The translations under genes were made by a program, and so were the position numbers. The notes under the pieces are model-generated. The model was not told the origin of the DNA, made no database searches, and was given only the letters and a program-made list of their open reading frames with translations. DNA of 64,000 bases, from positions 7,742,252 to 7,806,251 of the forward strand of contig BSQZ01000009.1 in assembly GCA_033239005.1 (NCBI GenBank), written 5' to 3'. This DNA comes from Lamellibrachia satsuma (lineage: Eukaryota; Annelida; Polychaeta; Sabellida; Siboglinidae). Positions 38,301-51,600 of the stretch are shown piece after piece (position 1 is the stretch's first letter; the number at the start of each line of letters is the position of its first letter).

Positions 38301-41300
38301 CAAGCCAGGCCAGGCAGATGAGAAGTATCCAAGTAGAAGGGGGGGGGCTTACTGTGTGACACATGCACAGCCAACTGATGGATGGTGCATATACTCCCAG
38401 ATTAGCTCACGGACTGGGTTTGGCCAGGCCCCAGACAGAAGGGGTGGCTCCCAAACAGGGACAACCATCCACAGGGTTATATCAACAAGGACTGCTGGTA
38501 ACTGCTCCCACATATCTGGGAATCAGTTTCTTGCAACCCAACTGTTGCACTGGATGATTGTAGCAGTCAGGGTGTTGGGACAGCTCCCTGTGTCTCCCCT
38601 GGGACTGCTGTTCCTGCCCCTCCAGTGGACTCTTCCCCCTGGCTGGCTCACTTCAAGGGAGTAACCTGAGAGAGCCAACCGAAGAAGGGAACAAGTTGGA
38701 ATTGAGTGGGATTGGCAGGGAGCTGTCACACTAGGCTGGATTCCAGGTTCACCTCACAGACACATACCTGAGTCTCTTCCCCTGCATCAGGAGCATCTTC
38801 CACCGAGGCAAACTATCACCTCACATCAGCTACATAGTCCTGTCTGTATGCTACTGAGGCATATCTTGAATCTCCCAATGGAGGAGGCCCAGCTAGTTTA
38901 GTCACCCATTAGCTTACCATGTAGTGGTGTAACAGGTTACATATGAAACCACAATTTAAGCGTAAGGGAAGCCAGTGCCCGCCCCCCAAATATGCCACTG
39001 CACATATTCTACCTCACATTGCCAAACACAAGCTTCGCTCCACTGGTTTCAATGAAGTAATTTACTCCAATGAGATAAGTCTCCCAACAGCAATAGGAAC
39101 TCCTTATTCTCAGTAATACTATGTATTTATACCACAAGGTGTACATTTCAATTCAAACACTATGTTCACTGTGTATATAAAATAGAAAGTAATAAAAGCA
39201 ACTAATTTTTTACTAAAAAAAGAAGTGCTGTGCACACTGGAGAGGTTCAAATCTGAAACCAGCACTTCCTCACCTCAGTGAGGGTCTAGTCTCCAACCAG
39301 CATTTCCTAAACTCAGTGAGGGCCTAGTCTCAAGCCAGTACTTCCTAAACTTGGTGAGGGCCTAGTCTCAAACCAGTACTTCCTAAATTCGGTGAGGGTC
39401 TAGTCTCAAACCAGCACTTCCTAAACTCGGTGAGGGTCTAGTCTCAAACCAGCACTTCCTAAACTCGGTGAGGGTCTAGTCTCAAACCAGCACTTCCTAA
39501 ACTCGGCGAGGGTCTAGTCTCAAACCAGCACTTCCTAAACTCGGTGAGGGTCTAGTCTCAAACCAGTACTTCCTAAACTCGGTGAGGGTCTAGTCTCAAA
39601 CCAGCACTTCCTAAACTCAGTGAGGGTCTAGTTTCAAACCAGCACTTCCTAAACTCGGTGAGGGTCTAGTCTCAAACCAGCACTTCCTAAACTCGGTGAG
39701 GGTCTAGTCTCAAACCAGCACTTCCTAAACTCGGTGAGGGTCTAGTCTCAAACCAGCACTTCCTAAACTCGGTGAGGGTCTAGTCTCAAACCAGCACTTC
39801 CTAAACTCGGTGAGGGTCTAGTCTCAAACCAGCACTTCCTAAACTCGGTGAGGGTCTAGTCTCAAACCAGCACTTCCTAAACTCGGTGAGGGTTTAGTCT
39901 CAAACCAGCCCTTGGGGTTCCTTTTGCAGCTGCTGCATTCATGTCAATGACACACTCCCAGACAGCTGTCACTTTAACAGCTGAATTTTTCACCTCGAAT
40001 GTCCTAAATATTCCCTTCACCTCTAAAACATTTCAGTGTGTGCCACAATGCCTGTCTATGAGGCTATCAATGTGATACAATTACGCAACACAACAGAACA
40101 GTAACTGTTGACATATGCCCTGTCATTCTGCAGAAATTGCTGAGTGCAACATCAAAGATATGTTTACTTAAAGTAATGTCTTTCATGTTGGCACTGTGCT
40201 TCCTTGTGTATGGCTTCAACAAATGGTACACAGGCAATCTAATTAGGTTCATAATCTCCTTAAGATGGCTTGGGACAGAACTGTCCTCATGTCACATGAA
40301 AATGTGTGAATACTCCACACTCACTGGTGCACACATAATATAGAAAGGACATGCTAGGACCTGTTCTTACAGCCCCAGGACCTGTCATCACAGCACCAGT
40401 AGGACCTGCCTCTAGAGATCCAGGGCCAGCTGTTGGGTCCCCAGTCTGACATAAAAGGTACATTCTTACATAGTATCCAGTTGTTGGGCCAATCAAAGTG
40501 CATTACACTTAACCCTCTGACAGATCTGTTCATTCCAACGCCACTCCGACTTCTCTGGGAAGCATTCAGCCATGCTGCAATTACTGTGCAAAGACTATTC
40601 ATTCACATATCCACCACTGTCTATAGCCAGCAATTCATTTATACAGCTGTGTGAACTGAAGCAATGTGGAGTGAACGAAATAAGAACTACAAAACCTACC
40701 ATTACTACCTTAAGACCTATTTGACCCTAAGGCCTCATGACTTGCCCTTAAGACCATAGGGCCTGTCCTTAGAGTCAAGGGCACAGCCCTGTCCACGCCT
40801 GTCAATGACCATTCTACACCGGAGAGAGCCAGTAAATACCAGTCCCAGGACCTGACAGTGTGGGACACTGAGCGGCAGACGCAGCTGGCATCAGTCCTGC
40901 TGCACAACAGTAATAAACTATCCAGTTCCCTATAAAACACACACACACACACTCCCCAGGATATTAACATCGCCTCCAACCCCTAAAAGACTTCCCAGAA
41001 CGATCAGATCAGCAAGACGTTGAATAAGTTAGACAAGCAGTGACCTACCTCAGGTGTATAGTCAGAGTCAACACTATCAACACTGTCTGCTCTCAACAGT
41101 CTGGCCATGCCAGGGCAGCATGTGGGGGCGTGGGGTGTGTTGCTGCTGCTGGCAGACAATCACCACGCATGACTGCTTCCTGAAGCAGGGTGACAGATGA
41201 GTGACTGGTGGTGACAGAGAATGCCACTGTTGTAGTGGGTGTATAGAGGTTGTGTGGGTCAGTGTGTGGATTTGTGTAGATCTGTGAAGCGCATGTGTAG

Positions 41301-44300
41301 GCCCACCATGTGTGTAGGCCCACCATGTATGTAGGCCCACCATGTGTGTAGGCCCAGCATGTGTGTAGGCCCAGCATGTGTGTAGGCCCACCATGTGTGT
41401 AGGCCCACCATGTGTGTAGGCCCACCATGTGTGTAGGCCCACCATGTGTGTAGGCCCACCATGTGTGTAGGCCCACCATGTGTGTAGGCCCACCATGTGT
41501 GTAGGCCCAGTAGCAGTAGTTTCAATTGTAGTTACTCGCCCTGTACACTTGGTGTCAGAAGTGGAACTGGTTCACCTTGGTGTTGACAGTACAGGAGCCC
41601 GTGGCGTACTCACCTGGGTTATAGCCAAACCCACCGGCCATCGATGATATCTTCACCAGCCAGCATATACTAGAACCCTCTAAGTCAACTCGTCAGGGCA
41701 GTCATTTTCTTGGAATGCATTATTCTGAATGACCTGATATGTCACCGAAGCCACGCTGTGACACTTGGGTCACAATACAATTAGTGACGACAGTGACTGG
41801 GGTTGACAGACCCCTCCTCCCCCAATCTCACACCCTGCATACAAAGCATGTCCATCTCAATTACTAAAGGCAATCATTATATTCCATTCAGGTTCTCAAT
41901 GATATCTTCAACAGAACTATTAATTAGAAATGTGAAAGATAAAATTTCCCACTGGCTCCAAGCTACCAGGTGCTCACAGAATGGATTGGATTGAACATTT
42001 TATAACAGTCCTCAACTTCATAAACAACACAAACAGTGTGCCTTTCTTTTGAATCATAAAAAGAATGTAATTTTTATTCGGTACGAGATCAGTATTACTG
42101 ACTGGTGGCAGTGAAGCAGAGTGTCTCTAGCACCACTGACTGCACATAACCAACTAAGGTTCACTGAAGCGGGTGATTAGAGCAAGTCAAGAACCCTCCC
42201 CCTTCACTGGACCATAGATAAGCTGTGACTTTCCCTTTACTTCTGAGGTAGAGATGTAGAAGGCACATTTTCTCATAAAACCAACTGGCCCCTTAATGGC
42301 AGTCACACAGAATGAATGTATCCAAATTTGAAAATGATGCACATTTCTTGTGCAATTGAATGGTGAACAATACTAAAACCGTTAACTGAACTGCAATTAA
42401 TTCACAACCTCAAATTACCGCTTGAAAGTTAATTAGTTTTAAACATTTGCCTTTAAGCATAGCTGCATTTGCAAAGGCATCATTTTAAACATTTGCATTT
42501 AAATGTGCTGGCTCACGTTTGTAGGTAAGTCAAACACCCAGCCCTCATGCCAGTCAAGTATTTTTTTTAGCTATCATCCTTTGATGCGCCAGGTTAACAA
42601 AAGGCATTGTGCATCAATAGGCCTACTGTATGGTGCCCTCCAGGGTAGCGATTCTAAGACCAGTGCAGTCGGTTGATGTGAACTAGGACACTGTGGTCCT
42701 GATAGAACCAGTGCAGTCAACTGACATGTCCTAGGACAAATCTGTCATGATAGAACCAGTGCAGAGTGATTATCACATAGCCAAGTGGTAGACTGTTATA
42801 ACATAAATGAAAATAAGTTAGATACCTGTCAGAATGCTTATTTTCACTATGAATGTAACAGAATACGGAATCAACTTACACGTTAAATGACAATGTCTTG
42901 TTTAACTTTGTCCCCAAAGCCTATAATCGACAATTTATAAAAAGCACCTATCCAACTGATGTTTATGACAGTTATACCAACTAATCCCAGCCTGTGTACA
43001 TCAACTATTCCATGTACACGCTTTCCTACAAAAATATTTTAATACGCATTTCTAAGTCACCTTAGACAATAATATTATGGCCCCAGCCGTGCCGAGGAAA
43101 CGCTACTTGAAATTGGCCCAATGCATTTGTTCATTTTACAGGTGTATTTGATTGAACTCGGTCCATTTTATTACAACAGCACCATAACAAGCCATTAACA
43201 TTTTCACAATGGCGGTGTGCTGCATGGAGACATGACAGACAACATTGTGTAGAACATCTACTTGACATATGTCTTGGTATTCTCACTCCATGTCCTCTGT
43301 ACACAAACTTCCATTTGTTGTAATCAGTACAAACCCAAAAGCTTTCATGTCTGACGAATATATCACTTACTAAGTGATATATTGATGGGTGTGTCCCACA
43401 AACTGACAGTCAAAATGACTGATAGAAGTCTCACAGCAATGACAAACCCAAAACGTTCACTCCCAGACATTTTGCAAAGTAACTATTGTAATGGGTACAC
43501 AAATCATAAGCAGCCACTGCCAACTTTTACACTTTAATATCATTATGCAGAATGGTGCCCTTCATGTTCAATGTGAAGTTCCTTGCATATATCAAACCTA
43601 AAACAGTCTAATGTCGGTTAAATGGGGTGATTCACAACAGGAAAGTATTGCCACAAATGGGACAGTACTGTGAACATAACGTATGAACTGTGGAGTAAGA
43701 GGCAGGCTTGAAAGAACTAAATCAACACTTCAACAAAATGGCAGCAATTAGACCCAGTCATCTTGCACAGACTCAGTGAAAGCATCATCATATTTTATAA
43801 CTCTGGCAACAAACCTTCCTTGGTTGGAATTAAACATCTTAATGAAACTTGTTGCATCACCATGGTAATGACATTACAAGAGTCGCAGTTTCTGTCAGAA
43901 GGTGAGACATTGACTGATGGAGCGGCAGGATGGAGCTGGCCCAGTAGACATATCTCTACATACAGCCTGCTCTACCTGTGATGGGATGCTGGCATGCCTT
44001 GGGACTGAGCCCTACTCGCCTGTAGGAAGTGGGAAACTGTGAGACATGGCACAGGTATGTGTGCAATGTGGGAGCCAGCCTGCCATAATAGCCAAGCAGC
44101 AGTCTACTGCATCAAAGTTTATGCATCTGTAAAACTAATGTTTACTGCATCCTACATATACTGAATTACTACATCCAACAAATACTGAGCACTTTACTTC
44201 ATCATAGAAATACTGCTTTATCTCATCATAGAAATACTGCTTTACTTCATCATAGAAATACTGCTTTACTTCATCATGGAAAGAAGCAAACATCATACCA

Positions 44301-47300
44301 TTATTTAAAAAGGGTTCGAGAAATAAGTCAGAGAATTACAGACCAGTGAATTTAACGTCAGTGATTTATAAATTATTAGAAAGGTTAATTAAACACTATA
44401 TGGTGGACTTCCTTGTTAAGCATAAATTATTAAATTCATCTCAACATGGATTCCTTAAAGCGAGGTCATGCTTAACAAATATGTTGTGTTTTTTGGAAGA
44501 AATCACTAAGTGGATAGACGTGGGATCGCCAGTAGATATTATCTACTTAGATTTTCACAAAGCTTTTGACAAAGTGCCACATCAAAGATTACTACTTAAA
44601 TTAAAAGCTCATGGTATCGGGGATAGCATAACTGACTGGATAGAACAATGGCTGACTGACAGAAGACAACGAATTGTAGTAGATGGAGAAGTTTCAAATT
44701 GGAAACCGGTATTGAGTGGGGTACCTCAAGGATCAGTATTAGGACCTATATTATTCTTAATATATATCAATGACTTGGACGACAGTATAACAAGTAATGT
44801 ACTGAAATTTGCGGATGACACAAAACTATTTAGAAAAGTTAATACTGATGGTGATAAACAACATTTACAAAACGATCTAGACAGATTAGTGAAATGGTCT
44901 GAGAAATAGCAGATGTTGTTAAATTTTGGGAAATGTAAATGCCTACATACAGGACATGGGAACTTGGATGTAAACTAAAAAATGGGAGATACTGTTCTGG
45001 GTACTACTGTGAAAGAAAAGGACTTATGACTTACAATAAGCACTGATATGAAAGTTTCAGAGCAGTGTGGTATTGCAGCTTCAAAGGGTAATCAAATTCT
45101 TGGATTGATTAGAAGAAACATAACATACAAGGGAAAAAAGTTAATTATACCTCTTTATAAAGCAATAGTTAGACCTCATTTAGAATACTGTATATAAGCA
45201 TGGAGACCATATCATAAGAAGGATATAGATACGCTTGAACGCATACAAAGGAGAGCAACTAAAATGATTCCAGAACTGAGAGACCTTAGTTATGAAGAAC
45301 GCCTGAAAGAAAGTGGTTTAACAACTCTAGAGACAAGGAGGTTAAGAGGAGATCAGATTGAAGTTTTTAAGATATTGAATGGGTATGAAAATATTGATAG
45401 AAATATGTTTTTCTCACTCAAGAAGGATAGCAGAACTAGAGGACATGAGGTAAAATTAGTAAAGGATCAATGTAGATTGGACATCAGGAAGCACTCGTTC
45501 TCAATGAGGACAATAAATGAATGGAACAAAATGTCTACAGATTGTGTAACTGCTAGCAGCGTGAATATATTTAAAAACAAGGTTGACAGATATCTCAGGA
45601 GGACGGGTTATAAGTAGATGAACATTGTTGGACTCTCGATAAGCCAATGGCTTCCTTGTCCACTTGCCATCTGAGCCTTTGGCTTGGATGGCAAATCTTG
45701 TTAAATCATAGAAATACTGCTTTACTTTATCATAGAAATACTGCTTTACTTCATCACAGAAATACTGCTTTACTTCATCACAGAAATACTGCTTTACTTC
45801 ATCACAGAAATACTGCTTTACTTAATCCTACAAACATTGATTAATAATATCACATAATATGCTTTTTTGCTCACATTCTGGAAATACTGTTTCACTGTAT
45901 GTAAAGACATGATAGCAGTATGGCAATCTATATGTGACACATATGTAACTGTACAATAAACAAGAAGAATAAATAAATAAAATAATAGTCCACATTTTAA
46001 TATAAGGCAAGCAAAATCAACATTTTATACTTACATGCTAGAAATACAATTTTTATATTAAGAATTGTACTGTTAACATTATTATAACCATTTTAATATG
46101 TCTCCAATATAATATTTTTTTACCCTTCCTCTCAGTAGTAAAATACCCACACTACACTTGCATTTCCATTCCACCCCCACACCATTCCTACCCGGCCCCG
46201 GGCCCCGGGCCCCGGGCCCCGGCCCCGCTCTAACACACAGCACACACCCACTGCCATATCAAGTTTTATTTCATTTTTATTTCCGGTAGATAAAATATCT
46301 GAACGCCAATGGATGAAATAGAAGATCCAACCACACAGACCTTGAGCCTAACCTGTGTGTTGTTACATCTGGGAGGGCACTGTCATGCTGCAGACAAGTA
46401 CTACTGACAGAAGATTGTAGCGCTCTTCCAATAGGCCAAATAATATATTTCCACTTTCTTGCCTACACATTTCAAGTTTAGACAAACCATGAAACAAAGT
46501 TCTTACAGCATCTGTGTTGCAAGAAATGTTGGCTTTTGCTGTTATTTAGTATTAGTAACATTTAATATAGCTGTTTGCTGAGCCATATATGTTAAACTAG
46601 AAAGTTATGTTCCGAGATACATATAAGGCATTCTTTATTTGTTTTATTCTCAACAAGTCACAAATGTGTTTGCAATAAATCTTGACTGTTTCATAAATCT
46701 GATTTATTAGAAACTTGAGAGGAAAACATTTTTATTTGTATGCTCTGTTCCTATGTGCAATAATTTTAAATCAACACTTTACACTAGAGAAAACTAATGC
46801 TAGAAAGGGCAGACCTAACGACCTTATTTTCCTGGAAACACTGATAGATAAAAACAACATCAAAAACAAATGGAAGTCAGATGACATCTAGATGAATAAA
46901 GAGGTAGTGATTGATGTCAGGTGTATTGTCACTAGGTTTTTGTCAACAAGGTTTTCAACAGCAGTGGTTTTGAAATGGTTTCAAAACTGTGGTTTTTACC
47001 CAAATTTCATTTCTCATACAAATACCCATATCACAAATTGAACCATGGCAAACCAGTTCTGGCAAAAAGTCCTGACCAAATGAGATACACTTGATAAGGG
47101 CACAGCATGCTGGCCAACAGAAAACCAATACGAGGAACGTTGTTGCAACGAAAACATAACTCTCTGTGTAACATAATAATCCTTCAGTAACCACCAGTGC
47201 CGAATACACCATGTAACTCTATGGAACACACACACAGTAGAAGCCCTGCTAGTATTACAGTGGAGCAGTTATTTGACAACTCATTCTGTTTGTATAACAT

Positions 47301-48607
47301 CCTGAACCAATTGTGCAAAACTGAGGTCGTTATGTGCAATATGGCCAATTACTATGCACAAGCGTTAATGGCTCTGCTTTCTTGTGGTACAAGTTGACAA
47401 CTACCAGAAGGTTTCTTTCCCTGAAGGTTTTTCCAACCTACTTTCCCAGTCAGCCTGGACCATACCTCCAGTGAAGGTGGGAGGCATCAAACCAAAGCAG
47501 TGGTATGGTATTTGGCCATAACACCCCTTTGGCTTTAGGACAAGAATTGTGTGATGTGAATGACATGTTGAACTACTGGGCATGGTAGCACGGGCAAACT
47601 AATTTGCACCTTGTTTGATAGTGAATACGTCACTTAACCAAAGCATACACTGAACTGGTGGAAGTTCATTAGGGCAATGCATAGGAAGGAAACATTTTAG
47701 TTCCTCTGATGACAGACAACCTACACAAAATTTAGCTTTAACATTCCAGTTATGGCAACTTCTAGCTCGGTCATTTTAACAGCAATATCAGGTCCTTCCT
47801 CTATACATTTTTTTTTGCCCATCAGACAAACTATTAAATTGTTTTTCCAGTAAAAATTCTGCAAGAAAAGGACAAAAGTGGTCCAGTTCTATAAACTACA
47901 ACATATAGCTATTCACATTTTCACACGTTACTTGATCAAACAATCAAAGTAAATTCTTTTGATGATTTTAACAAAAGTATGGATATGCACTCATTTATTA
48001 AACCAACTGTGCATATTACTTAAACTATTTATGCACTGTATATATAAACATATAAACCTGATTTGCATGGGCTAACTGAATTGATGAGGGAGTTTTAACT
48101 GGCTTAACGCCAAAAGTCAGTAGTGAGGCACTCCAGCAGAACTCAGAACATTAACCGTTTACCTCCAAACTACGGGAAGCTATTAATTGCACAAGCTTCT
48201 GGAAGTCACTTTTTCTGGTTTCCCCCAACTACACACATGCCATCTGGCACAATTTAGGTGGTTGTTTACCATCAGGAGTGTCTAGGTATCATCCAACAAA
48301 TGTGTGTTCAAAAACACAGCGTGACAGATGGAACGTCAGGCAACATTTGACTGCTGACACTGCAAAACAGTGGCTGCAACATGTCAGAACTTGTGACCTG
48401 CTTACCACTACACCAAAGGACTTGGTCACCTTCTGTGTAAACATGCCATGCTAGGGTGATAAAAAACCACTTGTAAACATCAGAAGTGTTAATTTGAAGA
48501 GATCTTCAATAAATCAGTGAACCTCTCTGACAATGAATTATTAAAAGTTACTCTCATTTAATGAATTATTGACCAAAAAAACAGAAAAGAAAGAAGTTAT
48601 ACATATG

Positions 48608-48671
<64 letters not shown>

Positions 48672-51600
48672 TAACGATCTGACACTCTGATGTCATTGAT
48701 GGTTTCTTCCTAACTACCCCCTGAAATCTTCAATACCCCAAATTCAATTCATGAACAGGGTGCACTCCTTCCATCTGATGACACACAATGTGTCACTGTC
48801 CATTTCTCAATGACGCAGGTGCATTTAATTAATATAAAAAACAATTCAAACACAATTTATCCTTATATCAAAAAGTCAACTGTCGGGCGGCAATGACTAC
48901 TAAGGGACAGTGTCAAACACCCATAGGTTTTACTTCTTACTAGTACGTCGTGTAAGGCGGCGGGGGGGGGGAGGGGTCAGAGATCAAAGAACCTGTTGTG
49001 CAACTGAGACAGGTAGTGAGGCAGACCTGGTATCTGAGGGTGACCAAGGCTATATTTGGTGCACACAAGACCATGTCAAAGGTATTGCAACTAGAGACCA
49101 GGCACAAGAAATTGCAACTAGAGACCATGTAAAAGGTATTGTAACTAGAGACCATGTAAAGGGTACTGCAACTATAGACCATGTAAAAGGTATTGCAACT
49201 AGAGACCAGGCACAAGGTATTGCAACTAGAGACCATGTAAAAAGTATTGCAACTAGAGACCATGTAAAAAGTATTGCAACTAGAGACCATGTAAAAAGTA
49301 TTGCAACTAGAGACCATGTAAAAAGTATTGCAACTAGAGACCATGTAAAAGGTATTGCAACTAGAGACCATGTAAAGGGTATTGCAACTAGAGACCATGT
49401 AAAAGGTATTGCAACTACAGACCAGGCACAAGGTATTGCAACCAGAGACCAGGTAAAAAGTATTGCAACTAGAGACCATGTAAAAAGTATTGCAACTAGA
49501 GACCATGTAAAAAGTATTGCAACTAGAGACCATGTAAAAAGTATTGCAACTATAGACCATGTAAAAAATATTGCAATCAGAGACCAGGTAAAGAGTATTG
49601 CAACTAGAGACCATGTAAAAAGTATTGCAACTAGAGACCAGGTAAAAGGTATTGCAACTAGAGACCATGTAAAAAATATTGCAACCAGAGACCAGGTAAA
49701 GAGTATTGCAACTAGAGACCATGTAAAAAGTATTGCAACTAGAGACCATGTAAAAGGTATTGCAACTAGAGACCATGTAAAGGGTATTGCAACTAGAGAC
49801 CATGTAAAAGGTATTGCAACTAGAGATCAGGCACAAGGTATTGCAACCAGAGACCAGGTAAAAAGTATTGCAACTAGAGACCATGTAAAAAGTATTGCAA
49901 CTAGAGACCATGTAAAAAGTATTGCAACTAGAGACCATGTAAAAAATATTGCAACCAGAGACCAGGTAAAGAGTATTGCAACTAGAGACCATGTAAAAAG
50001 TATTGCAACTAGAGACCAGGTAAAAAGTATTGCAACTAGAGACCAGGTAAAAAGTATTGCAACTAGAGACCAGGTAAAAAGTATCGCAACTAGAGACCAT
50101 GTAAAAAATATTGCAACCAGAGACCAGGTAAAGAGTACTGCAACACCAAATACAACAAGTATCTATGCTAACAACTCTTAAATGTTATCAACACTATATC
50201 TGAGATTGAAAATGCAGTGGTAACATTTGGGATTAAATCCTAACTAGTTATTATAACTTGCCTGGATCATCAGGTTCTAAACAAGGCATTTAGCCTTGTA
50301 ATACCCTCCTTTATTTTTCATAATTTATTATTATTAGAACTAAGTGTTACGCTGTAAACATTGCATGAAATTAATAAAAAATTATAAACGTACATCGCCA
50401 ACTTCACCCAGAATCATAAAACAATGTGGTAATGTCTGCAGATGTACTTCCAACACATAAACAAACACAGAATGCCGGGTTAGCTGATCACTTTATTATT
50501 GTTTACGCTAAATGTTCCCCTGCCTGGGTCAATGCTCATTCTCTTTTTATCCAAATCTATTTTAAAAACTCATACCCCTTTTCATCAAACAGGTTTGGTC
50601 GGGTTGTAACCATACATTGGAAATAGCAAGGTTTAAAATCATTTACAAGATAAAACATCTATCTGAGTCAACACCTGTTGTTTGCTTTTGTGTTACGATA
50701 TCATCTGATGCAAATTGTGCAGCAAGCTAGCTGGTCAGGTAACCACCTTCATTAGTCTCACTTACTTTTGGCAACATAAGCTGTACTGTACTGTACCGTA
50801 CTGCCTGTACACAAACTGTTTTTTCTTACTTTTTACTAGAAAGTCAGAAACATTGCCAGCAGTGCTAATTATAGTCCTTCATGCGTACTAGGTCAAACAT
50901 AAAAAAAAAAAACAGAAGACAAACTACGTGACAAGTATGCCCCCTGTGCCAACCAGAACATGGCACAAAGAGGCAAGCACAAAAACCTACGATCAATACG
51001 ATGTCATGCAGAAAGTGTCAACACATACAGAGATCCTACAGAGATGAACACACAGAACACAGCCTGTTGAATGCAGCTTGTTACCGACTCATGCGGAACC
51101 ACCCAATGATGATGTGATGTGATTGCTACTTGGAACTGCACCACAGGATAAACAATAGGATTGGGAGCAGTGTAGAGTACTGGACACTAGGCCAAGAGGA
51201 CTGGCACTTAAAGCCACCTGCATCTGCTCTTCAAAGTTTGGACAATTTCAATCAGCAGCATAACTAATTACCTGACAATAGGTAACAATAACAAATAAAA
51301 CATTTGTGCAGTAATTGCAGCATGACTGAAAACTTCCTAGAGAAGTTGAGTTAGCATGAACTAGTCGAAATATAAAGCACCTAGTCTGCTTCTAAAGGAC
51401 ATAACACTACATAAGAACAATATCTTTACCTTAAATGACAAATGATTTAAATAGGCAAATATTACAGCTACCATCCACAAACTCACATCACAGCTACCAT
51501 GCACAAACTGCTGCCACAGCTACCTTCCCTTCCACAAACTGCTTCCACAACTACCTTCCATAAACGGTTGCCACAGCTAGGTCCTACCTTCTGCAGCTCC

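Noticed and set aside
38225..38345. Minus-strand frame [16 protein letters not shown] with a GTAAGT donor, resembling a signal peptide
   Set aside because: No in-frame start with support and no downstream partner exon; likely chance.
41045..41095. Possible tensin exon reading [13 protein letters not shown] before a GTAGGT donor
   Set aside because: It would leave phase 0, which does not match the next exon, and the acceptor is weak.
41077..41525. Minus frames reading [17 protein letters not shown] repeats
   Set aside because: Artefact of a 17-bp minisatellite.
48910..50181. 423-codon plus-strand open frame reading SIATRDHVK repeats, and the 386-codon frame opposite
   Set aside because: Both are products of a 27-bp tandem unit without stops; no domain, no codon bias and both strands are equally open.
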